The translations under genes were made by a program, and so were the position numbers. Source: an uncultured Clostridia bacterium (lineage in GTDB: Bacteria; Bacillota; Clostridia; Christensenellales; Borkfalkiaceae). From it: 5,291 nucleotides of DNA. Within the stretch, counting starts at the first letter, position 1. The number at the start of each line of letters is the position of its first letter. Below, piece after piece: positions 1 to 5,291 of this stretch. The stretch spans positions 1 to 5,291 of the forward strand of contig CALARO010000019.1 of assembly GCA_937888935.1 (NCBI GenBank), written 5' to 3'. The notes under the pieces are model-generated. The model ran no database searches and had not been told where the DNA came from. It saw nothing but the letters and a program-made list of their open reading frames with translations.

Positions 1-455
1 AGGATCTTCTTTAAAAGCTGCTTATCCGTGAGATGTTCCGCGCCTTCTTCGTGTTCGCGGCAACGCTCTAATTTGCTCGCTTCGTCCGCGTACACAAACA
101 GGCGGAACGGGCGTTTTTCCGATAATATGAGATCGGCGCACCGACCCACAATCACGCAGTCGGTTTCCGCAAGCTTCTCGATCACTTCCCGCTGCGCCGC
201 CAGAATTTTTTCCGTAATGCCCGCCGAAGGACAGGGATAATCGGAAAAAGTATGCCCGAACGTGAGATAATTGCGCTGCATCGTGCCGTTTTCTAAGATG
301 GTTTCCACGAATTTTTCCGAAAAATCGCTCTTTTTCGCGATTTCCGTGATAATCGCCTTGTCGTAATACGCCACGCCGAGCGCGTCCGCGAGCCGTTTGC
401 CCACTTCTCTGCCGCCGCTGCCGAATTCTCTTCCCACCGTAACGATTTTCGTCAT
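1..455 (-). CDS. Cytidylate kinase-like family protein, 5' part (cut by window edge)
   Basis: The first 151 codons are present; the 3' part lies outside the window. The N-terminus has a P-loop of the form GREFGSGGREVGK (residues 8-20), followed by YYDKAII (30-36) and a VIVGRCAD segment (101-108). This pattern is typical of the cytidylate-kinase-like P-loop family in Firmicutes. Members are presumed cytosolic nucleoside monophosphate kinases that transfer phosphate from ATP, but many lack a tested substrate, so CMP is only a guess. The ATG at 455-453 is preceded by a strong GGAGGTG (471-465 on the minus strand) at 9-nt spacing, and by a consensus promoter at 521-493. The family call is firm and the precise substrate is not. 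It is not canonical cmk, because the sequence around the P-loop (REFGSGGRE) is that of the separate 'cytidylate kinase-like' group. Confidence 0.88.
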   Translation of the reverse strand, partial: MTKIVTVGREFGSGGREVGKRLADALGVAYYDKAIITEIAKKSDFSEKFVETILENGTMQRNYLTFGHTFSDYPCPSAGITEKILAAQREVIEKLAETDCVIVGRCADLILSEKRPFRLFVYADEASKLERCREHEEGAEHLTDKQLLKKI

Positions 456-492
456 TTTCAAAAGCACCTCCGTATCCTTTAAAGCTAATTCT

Positions 493-521
493 ATTATACG
501 GCAAAAATTTCCGTTTGTCAA
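493..521 (-). promoter_or_regulatory. Consensus sigma-A promoter of the cytidylate-kinase-like gene
   Basis: Read on the minus strand, a perfect -35 TTGACA (521-516) and a perfect -10 TATAAT (498-493) are separated by 17 bp. The expected transcription start is near 486, giving a leader of about 30 nt that contains the GGAGGTG ribosome binding site. The spacer contains one copy of the 13-bp repeat that also occurs in the divergent promoter. Confidence 0.9.
501..513 (+). repeat. 13-bp direct repeat, copy 1 (possible operator)
   Basis: The sequence GCAAAAATTTCCG is identical to that at 574-586. This copy occupies most of the 17-bp spacer of the minus-strand promoter. The two copies start 73 bp apart, close to seven helical turns. 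A shortened match (GAAAAATTT) lies between them at 531-539. An operator role is inferred from position only. A/T tracts of this kind recur elsewhere in the window. Confidence 0.55.
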
Positions 522-571
522 CCGCCACGCGAAAAATTTTTTAAATTTCTTTCTGCCGGCTCGGCAAAGGT

Positions 572-600
572 TTGCAAAAATTTCCGCAACTTGCTATAAT
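572..600 (+). promoter_or_regulatory. Promoter of the GH42-like/isomerase operon, extended -10
   Basis: The -35 is TTGCAA (572-577, 4 of 6 to consensus), the spacer is 17 bp, and the -10 is a perfect TATAAT (595-600). A TG at 592-593, one base upstream of the -10, makes it an extended -10, which can offset the weaker -35. Transcription should start near 607, leaving an untranslated leader of about 80 nt before the ATG at 687. The spacer contains the second copy of the 13-bp repeat (574-586), which would place a bound repressor directly on the promoter. Confidence 0.8.
574..586 (+). repeat. 13-bp direct repeat, copy 2 (possible operator)
   Basis: This is an exact copy of GCAAAAATTTCCG at 501-513, here overlapping the -35 and spacer of the plus-strand promoter. 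The flanking bases differ between the copies, so the match ends sharply at 13 bp. The repeat is not itself an inverted repeat beyond its AAATTT core. Confidence 0.55.
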
Positions 601-608
601 ATATAAGA

Positions 609-626
609 AAAGCCCCGCGCGGCTTT
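609..626 (+). other. RNA hairpin at the extreme 5' end of the operon leader
   Basis: AAAGCC (609-614) pairs perfectly with GGCTTT (621-626) around a 6-nt loop, starting about two bases from the predicted transcription start. A weaker 5-bp stem follows (CGCCC 633-637 with GGGCG 648-652). No U-run follows either stem, so neither is an intrinsic terminator. A role in mRNA 5'-end stability is possible but unproven. I recognise no riboswitch class here. Confidence 0.5.
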
Positions 627-686
627 GAATTCCGCCCCGGCGCAAACGGGCGAAAACAGGCAAGAACAGACAAGGAAATACAAACC

Positions 687-2657
687 ATGGGCAGTTATAA
701 AATCATTCAGCGCATTTTTTGCATCGAAGAAGAGAAGATCGAATCCGCGCTTTCAAAATACCCGAAAGCGTTTTCGGGCGGGATCGCCGTTGTTACCTAC
801 AACGATATTTACACCGAAAACAAGAAGATTTCCGATTTCGAAACGTACCGCCGCTTCGCGGAACATTTTCGGGAAAAGGGGATCAATTTTCAGGTAAACT
901 TAAGCGTTACGCTCGGCCATGGCGACGAAGCGGTGGAAAAAGACGCGCCCGCGCCTTTCGATACGATGGTGGATGATACGGGCAGGCGCAGCAAAGCCGT
1001 GGCTTGCCCGCGCGACGAAAAATTTTATCAGCGCCTTTTTGATACCGTAACGAAATACGCGCGGCTGAACCCCGAAGCTTTCTGGATCGACGACGATTTC
1101 CGCATCGCTTACCACGGCTCGATCCGCTACGGCTGTTTCTGCGAAAACTGCATTAAAAAATTCAACGAAAAATATCACGCCCGCTACACGCGCGAAAGCC
1201 TTTCCGCCGCGCTCGGGCAGAACGAAGCTTCCGTGCGGGGCGATTGGCAGGAATTTAACCGCAACGCGCTTGAAAATCTGGCGGAACTCATCGCAAAGGC
1301 CGTGCATGCCGTAGACGAAAACATCGCGATCGGTTTCATGCAGGTGAATTATTCCGCCGCGCTGTACGAAGGCATGCCGCTCGCGCGGTACGTGGAAATC
1401 GCAAAAAACAAGAACGGCGAAGTGTGGTTTCGCCACGGCAGCGGCTGCTATTCCGATCGCTCGCCCTATGAAGCGGTGTATAAAAATCTGGAAATCGCGC
1501 GGCTTTGCGCGCTCGCTTCGAAAACGCCGTACAAAGCCGTGAATTTCACCGAAGAAGTCACTTCCCCGTACGTAAGAAGGGGCAAATCCATGAAATTAAC
1601 GCTGCTCGAAGCGATTATGAATATCGGCGTGGCGGGCGCGGACGGCGTGATGGACGAAGGCATAAAACCCAACCTTGCCGAGCAGCTGCAAGCGGGCAAT
1701 CTCGTGTCCGTCATGCACGAAAACTACGATTATCTGTCGCTTCTCAAAGATCTCACGCGCGGCAAAGAGCAGATCGGCGTATTTCCGTATTTTTCCGCGG
1801 ACGTATGGCGGTATACCGACGCCGTGAAAGACGTGGGCGCGATGGGCGATACGGGCGTAAACGACTGGTACAATCTGTTCTTTCTCGGGATTCCTTTCAC
1901 TTTCCGCGAAAAGGGCGCGAAAGTGCTTTTGTGCAGCGGCAAAGCGATCCGCGCCGCCTCGGTCGGATTTTTAGAAGAGTGGGCAAAAAAAGCCGTGTAT
2001 GCCGACGGAAAAGCGGCGCTTGAAATTCAAAGCAAGCTGGGCGAGAACGTTGCGGGCGTGAAAAAATCCACCTATCCCGAAGCGGCGTTGGGCGGCGGAA
2101 AATGCAGCGAAACGTTCACTTCGCACGCGCTCAACGGCAAGTACGCGGGGTATCAAAGGTATAATATCATGGCGAACGCCGCGCGGGGAACGGCTTGCCT
2201 GGAAGCGGACGGCGCGCAAACGCTTTCGTACAGCATGAACGAAGCGGAGGCGGCGGCGGGCGTGATCGGCGCAGCCGTATATCGGAACGCAAAGGGCGGC
2301 CGTATGGCGGTGAGCGCGCGCGGCGCGTGGTCGGACGATATTTTAAGCGAAGCGAAAGGCGAGCAGATCAAGAACGTTTTCGATTGGCTCTGCGGCGGAA
2401 AAATGCCCGTGCGCGCCGATAGCAATCTGCGGCTCGGTCAGTCCGTCTGGGAAGACGAAAACGAGCGCGTCGTGTTTTTGTACAATCTCGATTTCGATAA
2501 CGCCGAAAACGTGCGCGTGAGAAACGATTTTCGCGGCGCGGCGGAACTTTTCAACGGGCTTACGTGGCAGCCGCTCGGCGCGGGCGAAGAGTGGATCGTA
2601 AAGAAAATCGAAGCGTGGTCGGCAGCCGTTTTGAGAATAAAAAAAGAGAAAAAATAA
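687..2657 (+). CDS. GH42-like (clan GH-A type) glycoside hydrolase family protein, cytosolic
   Basis: This is a 656-residue protein with no signal peptide or membrane segment. The ATG follows CAAGGA (671-676) at 10-nt spacing. The layout resembles GH42 beta-galactosidases. A TIM-barrel part spans about residues 1-350. A second domain at about 360-460 resembles the GH42 trimerization domain (CSGKAIRAAS 416-425, then a YADGKAALEI stretch 438-447). A C-terminal region follows to 656. The GH42 zinc-site pattern is visible: C107 in an ACP context, then CxCxxC at C150, C152 and C155. The usual nucleophile region matches FTEE (287-290, likely E289), followed by a GADGVMDEG segment (317-325). The acid/base motif, normally Asn-Glu, reads DDDF (135-138), so D137 replaces the expected Glu. 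The substrate is unknown. It is the first gene of an operon with an isomerase/epimerase 13 bp downstream. The remote family call is based on motifs remembered from GH42, not on an alignment. Confidence 0.75.
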   Translation: MGSYKIIQRIFCIEEEKIESALSKYPKAFSGGIAVVTYNDIYTENKKISDFETYRRFAEHFREKGINFQVNLSVTLGHGDEAVEKDAPAPFDTMVDDTGRRSKAVACPRDEKFYQRLFDTVTKYARLNPEAFWIDDDFRIAYHGSIRYGCFCENCIKKFNEKYHARYTRESLSAALGQNEASVRGDWQEFNRNALENLAELIAKAVHAVDENIAIGFMQVNYSAALYEGMPLARYVEIAKNKNGEVWFRHGSGCYSDRSPYEAVYKNLEIARLCALASKTPYKAVNFTEEVTSPYVRRGKSMKLTLLEAIMNIGVAGADGVMDEGIKPNLAEQLQAGNLVSVMHENYDYLSLLKDLTRGKEQIGVFPYFSADVWRYTDAVKDVGAMGDTGVNDWYNLFFLGIPFTFREKGAKVLLCSGKAIRAASVGFLEEWAKKAVYADGKAALEIQSKLGENVAGVKKSTYPEAALGGGKCSETFTSHALNGKYAGYQRYNIMANAARGTACLEADGAQTLSYSMNEAEAAAGVIGAAVYRNAKGGRMAVSARGAWSDDILSEAKGEQIKNVFDWLCGGKMPVRADSNLRLGQSVWEDENERVVFLYNLDFDNAENVRVRNDFRGAAELFNGLTWQPLGAGEEWIVKKIEAWSAAVLRIKKEKK

Positions 2658-2670
2658 AGGGGCGGAAACA

Positions 2671-3480
2671 ATGCGGGTAGGTATCTCCACGGCGTCGCTT
2701 TTCATGCGGCAGTACAACGAAGAAGCGGTGCAAACGATTAAAAATCTCGGCGTAGAAACGTGCGAAATCTTTCTGGAAACTTTTTCGGAATACACGCGCG
2801 CCTACGGCGAAATTTTAAACAAAAAAAAGGGAAATCTTTCCGTAAATTCCGTACACCTGTACACCACGCATATCGAGCCGCAGCTTTTTTCCGAAAACGA
2901 GCGCACGCTCAAAGACGCGTACTATTTTTTAGAACGCGCGATGCAGGCGGCGCAGGCGTTCGGCGCGAAATATTATACTTTTCACGGCACGGCGCGCTAT
3001 AAAAAAGCTTCGCGCAGCGGCGCGAACGACAATTTTCAAAAAATCGGTAACGCGCTCGAAAAAACGCGCGTTCTCTGCGAAAAATACGGCGTTGCGCTTT
3101 CGCTCGAAACGGTGGAATGGTCTACCTACAACCGCCCCGGCGTATTTAAAGAAGTGCAGAAATACTGCCCGAAACTGTATACAACGCTCGATATCAAGCA
3201 GGTGCGCTTATCCGAACGCCCGGAAAGCGAGTATTTAAAAGAAATGGCGGGGCATATCTCGCACGTGCATGTATCGGACGTAACAAAAAGCGGCAAAACC
3301 TGTCTGCCGGGCAGGGGCGCATACGATTTCGAAAGCCTTATAAAGCGGCTTGCGGATACGGGTTTTGGCGGCGCGCTGATCATCGAAGCGTATAAAGACG
3401 ACTACGAGAAAATCGAAGAACTGAAAACTGCCGCCGAATACCTGCAAGAGATTTTGTACAAGTTGAATTTGGCGAAATAA
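2671..3480 (+). CDS. Sugar phosphate isomerase/epimerase family protein (xylose isomerase-like TIM barrel)
   Basis: This 269-residue protein has the length and pattern of the AP-endonuclease-2/xylose-isomerase-like TIM-barrel family, whose members isomerise or epimerise sugars and inositols using a divalent metal. Likely metal and active-site residues sit at barrel strand ends: H62 (SVH), H105 (FHG), E146 (SLE), D174 (TLD), H200 and D203 (VHVSD), and E239 (IIE). The PGRG turn (213-216) before the last strands is also typical. The ATG at 2671 has AGGGG (2658-2662) at 8-nt spacing, and the gene starts 13 bp after the stop of the GH42-like gene, so the two are almost certainly co-transcribed. 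The protein is cytosolic. The exact substrate cannot be told from sequence. An endonuclease IV role is unlikely given the context and the sugar-isomerase type of motifs. I see no clear intrinsic terminator downstream (3481-3557). Confidence 0.85.
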   Translation: MRVGISTASLFMRQYNEEAVQTIKNLGVETCEIFLETFSEYTRAYGEILNKKKGNLSVNSVHLYTTHIEPQLFSENERTLKDAYYFLERAMQAAQAFGAKYYTFHGTARYKKASRSGANDNFQKIGNALEKTRVLCEKYGVALSLETVEWSTYNRPGVFKEVQKYCPKLYTTLDIKQVRLSERPESEYLKEMAGHISHVHVSDVTKSGKTCLPGRGAYDFESLIKRLADTGFGGALIIEAYKDDYEKIEELKTAAEYLQEILYKLNLAK

Positions 3481-3557
3481 AAATCAGTAAAATTTTGTCG
3501 AAAACAAGAAAGGTTTGCCGAACGTAAAAAAAGCTTGTTACACCCCCGCAAAAGAGC

Positions 3558-3586
3558 TTGACAGAACGAAAAAAAGTTGCTATAAT
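3558..3586 (+). promoter_or_regulatory. Consensus extended -10 promoter of rpsU
   Basis: A perfect TTGACA (3558-3563), a 17-bp spacer and a perfect TATAAT (3581-3586) are present, with TG at 3578-3579 forming an extended -10. The start should lie near 3593. This is the strongest promoter in the window, as expected for a ribosomal protein gene. Confidence 0.92.
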
Positions 3587-3591
3587 CAAAG

Positions 3592-3608
3592 GCGTTAAAA
3601 ATAAACGC
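3592..3608 (+). other. Short hairpin at the 5' end of the rpsU leader
   Basis: GCGTT (3592-3596) pairs with AACGC (3604-3608) around a 7-nt A/T-rich loop, right at the predicted transcript start. The leader is only about 42 nt, so this stem occupies its first half and leaves the ribosome binding site free. It may protect the 5' end. There is no sign of a conserved r-protein autoregulatory structure. Confidence 0.4.
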
Positions 3609-3634
3609 GGCAGGCAAAGGAAGGTGAGAAAAGA

Positions 3635-3811
3635 ATGTCCACGGTAAAAGTCGGTGAAAACGAAAACGTAGAAAGCGCGCTTCGTCGCTTCAAGAGAAAG
3701 TGTTCGCGCGACGGCATTATCGGCGATCTTCGCAAGAAGGAATTTTACGAAAAACCTTCCGTAAGAAGAAAGAAGAAGTCGGAAGCCGCAAGAAAGAGAA
3801 ACAAAAACTAA
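3635..3811 (+). CDS. rpsU: 30S ribosomal protein S21
   Basis: This 58-residue protein starts [10 protein letters not shown] and ends in the very basic tail [15 protein letters not shown] (44-58), which together identify bS21. The usual core is present: [15 protein letters not shown] (13-27), then [17 protein letters not shown] (32-48). S21 binds the 30S platform near the anti-Shine-Dalgarno end of 16S rRNA and helps translation initiation. The length matches Firmicutes S21. The start is set by AAGGTG (3621-3626) at 8-nt spacing. The gene has its own promoter and an intrinsic terminator 9 nt after its stop. In many Firmicutes rpsU is followed by yqeY; here a different, unrecognised gene occupies that position. 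Confidence 0.97.
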   Translation: MSTVKVGENENVESALRRFKRKCSRDGIIGDLRKKEFYEKPSVRRKKKSEAARKRNKN

Positions 3812-3820
3812 TCCAAAGAA

Positions 3821-3856
3821 CTCGCTACCCGAAAATCTCGGGCAAGCGAGTTTTTT
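3821..3856 (+). terminator. Intrinsic terminator of rpsU
   Basis: CTCGCT (3821-3826) pairs with AGCGAG (3845-3850), and inside this CCCGA (3828-3832) pairs with TCGGG (3838-3842) around the loop AAATC. The mismatches are a single A on one side and CA on the other. Six T residues (3851-3856) follow immediately. This is a convincing rho-independent terminator, 9 nt after the rpsU stop. It lies upstream of the next gene, which has no obvious promoter, so partial read-through is likely. Confidence 0.9.
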
Positions 3857-3927
3857 CTATACGGCGCAAAAAACGTCGAAACCACGCGAAAGAAGAGAAA
3901 TTCAGCCGAAAAAAAGGAGAAAACAAA

Positions 3928-4335
3928 ATGGCGGAAGCGCAATCATTTAAGAGTGCGGCGAAAAGCGCGAAGCAACGAATGAAAAAAGGCTTTTGGGAAC
4001 ATTGCGAAAAGAGCGTGCGCCAAAGCGTGGAAGAAGCGAAGCGGCAGGGCGTAAACGAAAGCAAAGCCGAACGCTACTTCATCAAAGAAACGCAAAAGGC
4101 GATCGCCGGCGAAAAAGAAGACGAATTTTACTTACGCGTGAAAGAAATGCTTTTATCCGAAGGCGAAACTTCCGACGCGATCGGCAGGCTCACCGATAAA
4201 GAGTACTTTTCCACGCTTTCCTACGAAGAAAAGCAACGCTACACCCTTTCGTTAAGCGAAAAATATCTGCGCGCGCTCGAACGTTTCAGAAGAGAAAGCG
4301 AATTTGCCTTTTCTTCTTCGCCCGCGGGAAGATAG
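3928..4335 (+). CDS. Uncharacterised charged helical protein downstream of rpsU
   Basis: I do not recognise a named family for this 135-residue protein. It is very rich in Lys, Glu and Arg, has no membrane segment or signal peptide, and should be mostly alpha-helical. Visible stretches include KKGFWEHCEKSV (19-30), a region with EFYLRVKEMLLSEGE (66-80), DAIGRLTDKEYF (83-94), and SYEEKQRYTLSLSEKYLRAL (98-117). The tail is Ser/Pro rich (SSSPAGR). C26 is the only cysteine. The start is fixed by AGGAGA (3915-3920) at 7-nt spacing; the open frame continues upstream across the rpsU terminator, but nothing supports an earlier start. It is not YqeY, the usual rpsU neighbour, since I see no similarity to that family. 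The well-defined ribosome binding site and orderly codon use argue that it is a real gene, probably expressed by read-through from rpsU. Confidence 0.8.
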   Translation: MAEAQSFKSAAKSAKQRMKKGFWEHCEKSVRQSVEEAKRQGVNESKAERYFIKETQKAIAGEKEDEFYLRVKEMLLSEGETSDAIGRLTDKEYFSTLSYEEKQRYTLSLSEKYLRALERFRRESEFAFSSSPAGR

Positions 4336-4364
4336 CGTGCAAAAGCGGCGGACAGGCGTGCCGG

Positions 4365-4389
4365 ATTTCGGAAAAAATTTGCCCGAAAT
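4365..4389 (+). other. Inverted repeat between the unknown gene and the helicase promoter
   Basis: ATTTCGG (4365-4371) and CCGAAAT (4383-4389) form a perfect 7-bp stem with an 11-nt loop. An outer stem, GCGGCG (4345-4350) with CGCCGC (4402-4407), could enclose it. No T-run follows, so this is at best a weak or non-canonical terminator for the preceding gene. It ends 5 bp before the -35 of the helicase promoter. Confidence 0.4.
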
Positions 4390-4393
4390 ACGC

Positions 4394-4422
4394 TTGCCAA
4401 ACGCCGCCTGAAATGATATAAT
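4394..4422 (+). promoter_or_regulatory. Promoter of the UvrD/PcrA-type helicase gene
   Basis: The -35 is TTGCCA (4394-4399, 5 of 6), the spacer is 17 bp, and the -10 is a perfect TATAAT (4417-4422) with TG at 4414-4415, making it an extended -10. Transcription should begin near 4429, giving a leader of about 28 nt. Confidence 0.85.
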
Positions 4423-4456
4423 AAAGCGAGTAAAATTATACGGAAAGAAGAAATAA

Positions 4457-5291
4457 ATGAAAAGTACCGAAGAATTATTGAAAGAACTCAACGAAGAACA
4501 GATCAAGCCCGTGCTTGCCACCGAAGGCGCGGTGCTTGTACTCGCGGGCGCGGGCAGCGGCAAAACGCGCGTTCTCACCACGCGTATCGCGTATTTAATG
4601 CGCGAAAAGGGCGTTTCGCCCCGCTCGATTCTCGCCATCACGTTCACGAACAAAGCTGCGAACGAAATGAAAGAACGCGTTTCGCTTCTCGGCGATACCG
4701 AAGGCATGTGGGTATGCACCATTCACTCGATGTGCGTGCGTATTCTGCGCGACTTCGCCGAAAGCGCGGGTCTGAATAAAAATTTCTCGATTTACAGCGA
4801 AACGGAACGCAACAACGTATTGAAAAAGGCGTATAAAGAAACGCTGGAAAGCGACGAGCGCGAAGACGAGCTTTTCAAACAGATCAAACGCGCGATTTCC
4901 GACGCGAAAACGCAGGGGGTAACGCCCGAAGAATACGCGGCGGCGAATAAGGGCGATCGCGACATCAAGGAAATCACCCGCGTTTTTACGGCTTACGAAA
5001 AGCATCTGGCGGAAAACAACGCGCTCGATTTCGACGATCTTTTAAGCCGCACCCTGCGCCTTCTTCGCAGCGATAAAGAAGCGCGCGAGTATCTCGGCGG
5101 CAAATTCCGCTATATCATGGTGGACGAGTTTCAGGATACCAACGAAGTGCAATTCGAAATCGTGCGGCTGTTATCTTTGGTGCACGGCAATCTGTTCGCC
5201 GTGGGCGACGACGATCAGTCCATTTACGGCTGGCGCGGCGCGCGTATCGAAAACATTCTGCAATTCGAAAAGCAATTCCCTTCGGCGCAGG
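4457..5291 (+). CDS. pcrA: UvrD/PcrA-type superfamily 1 DNA helicase, N-terminal part (cut by window edge)
   Basis: The first 278 codons are present and the gene runs off the right edge. The SF1A helicase motifs appear in order: Q-motif LNEEQ (11-15), Walker A AGAGSGKT (30-37), motif Ia ITFTNKAANEM (61-71), motif Ib TIHS (88-91), LDFDDLL (190-196), Walker B VDEFQDTN (222-229) and motif III GDDDQSIYGWRGA (250-262). These couple ATP hydrolysis to 3'-5' unwinding of DNA in repair, in replication and in removing RecA or stalled polymerase. The order and spacing match the 1A and 1B subdomains of PcrA/UvrD/Rep. I use pcrA because that is the usual Firmicutes name, but a UvrD paralogue cannot be excluded without the C-terminus. 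The ribosome binding site is weak (GGAAAG, 4442-4447). The gene has its own promoter and a gap of 121 bp from the upstream gene. Confidence 0.93.
   Translation, partial: MKSTEELLKELNEEQIKPVLATEGAVLVLAGAGSGKTRVLTTRIAYLMREKGVSPRSILAITFTNKAANEMKERVSLLGDTEGMWVCTIHSMCVRILRDFAESAGLNKNFSIYSETERNNVLKKAYKETLESDEREDELFKQIKRAISDAKTQGVTPEEYAAANKGDRDIKEITRVFTAYEKHLAENNALDFDDLLSRTLRLLRSDKEAREYLGGKFRYIMVDEFQDTNEVQFEIVRLLSLVHGNLFAVGDDDQSIYGWRGARIENILQFEKQFPSAQ

Noticed and set aside
22..528. A 168-codon minus-strand frame in the kinase-like region, extending above its start
   Set aside because: It is in a different frame from the one with the P-loop, and it runs through the consensus promoter at 493-521.
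601..686. Riboswitch or T-box in the long leader of the sugar operon
   Set aside because: The leader is too short for most known classes, has no terminator-type stem with U-run, and shows no T-box or known aptamer signature.
900..1436. A 178-codon open frame on the minus strand inside the GH42-like gene
   Set aside because: It lies fully antisense to a clearly coding gene, has no ribosome binding site or promoter, and its predicted protein has no recognisable pattern. It is a by-product of codon use in the sense gene.
2343..2795. A 150-codon minus-strand open frame across the junction of the GH42-like and isomerase genes
   Set aside because: It is antisense to two well-supported genes and has no motif or start signal.
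3481..3557. Possible terminator after the isomerase gene
   Set aside because: Only a 4-bp stem (TTGT/ACAA) is visible and no T-run follows. I do not see a credible intrinsic terminator, so the operon may end by another mechanism or read into rpsU.
3700..3927. An upstream in-frame extension of the 135-residue unknown protein
   Set aside because: It would overlap rpsU in another frame and run through its terminator. The AGGAGA before the ATG at 3928 marks the real start.
4252..5005. Minus-strand open frames opposite the helicase gene (156 and 136 codons)
   Set aside because: The plus strand here carries ordered SF1 helicase motifs and a promoter. The antisense frames have neither.

Overview
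The window looks like a chromosomal piece of a low-to-medium GC Gram-positive bacterium, most likely an uncultured gut-type member of the Clostridia. The evidence is indirect: near-consensus sigma-A promoters with extended -10 elements, AG-rich Shine-Dalgarno sites, a Firmicutes-type 58-residue ribosomal protein S21, and a cytidylate-kinase-like protein of a type common in Clostridia. I see no mobile elements, tRNA or rRNA genes, CRISPR arrays or phage genes.

Layout. (1) The left edge holds the 5' part of a cytidylate-kinase-like gene on the minus strand (455 down to the edge). (2) A 231-bp divergent intergenic region (456-686) carries one strong promoter for each direction. An identical 13-bp direct repeat lies in the -35/-10 spacer of both promoters. 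(3) A two-gene operon follows on the plus strand: a cytosolic 656-residue protein that resembles the GH42 beta-galactosidase family (687-2657), then, 13 bp later, a 269-residue sugar phosphate isomerase/epimerase-type TIM barrel (2671-3480). (4) rpsU (3635-3811) has its own consensus promoter and an intrinsic terminator. (5) A 135-residue charged, helical protein of unknown function (3928-4335) lies beyond that terminator with no visible promoter of its own. (6) The right edge holds the first 278 codons of a UvrD/PcrA-type DNA helicase with its own promoter.

How the genes fit together. The GH42-like protein and the isomerase/epimerase probably act in succession on a carbohydrate inside the cell. 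There is no secretion signal, transporter or regulator in the window, so the substrate is unknown. The other genes are housekeeping (nucleotide metabolism, translation, DNA repair), so the sugar pair looks like a small accessory cassette between core genes.

The points most worth a second look are: (a) the GH42-like protein keeps what appears to be the family's four-cysteine zinc site, but has Asp-Asp where the clan GH-A acid/base motif Asn-Glu is expected; (b) the paired 13-bp repeats in the divergent promoters, 73 bp apart; and (c) the unknown gene that seems to depend on read-through of the rpsU terminator.
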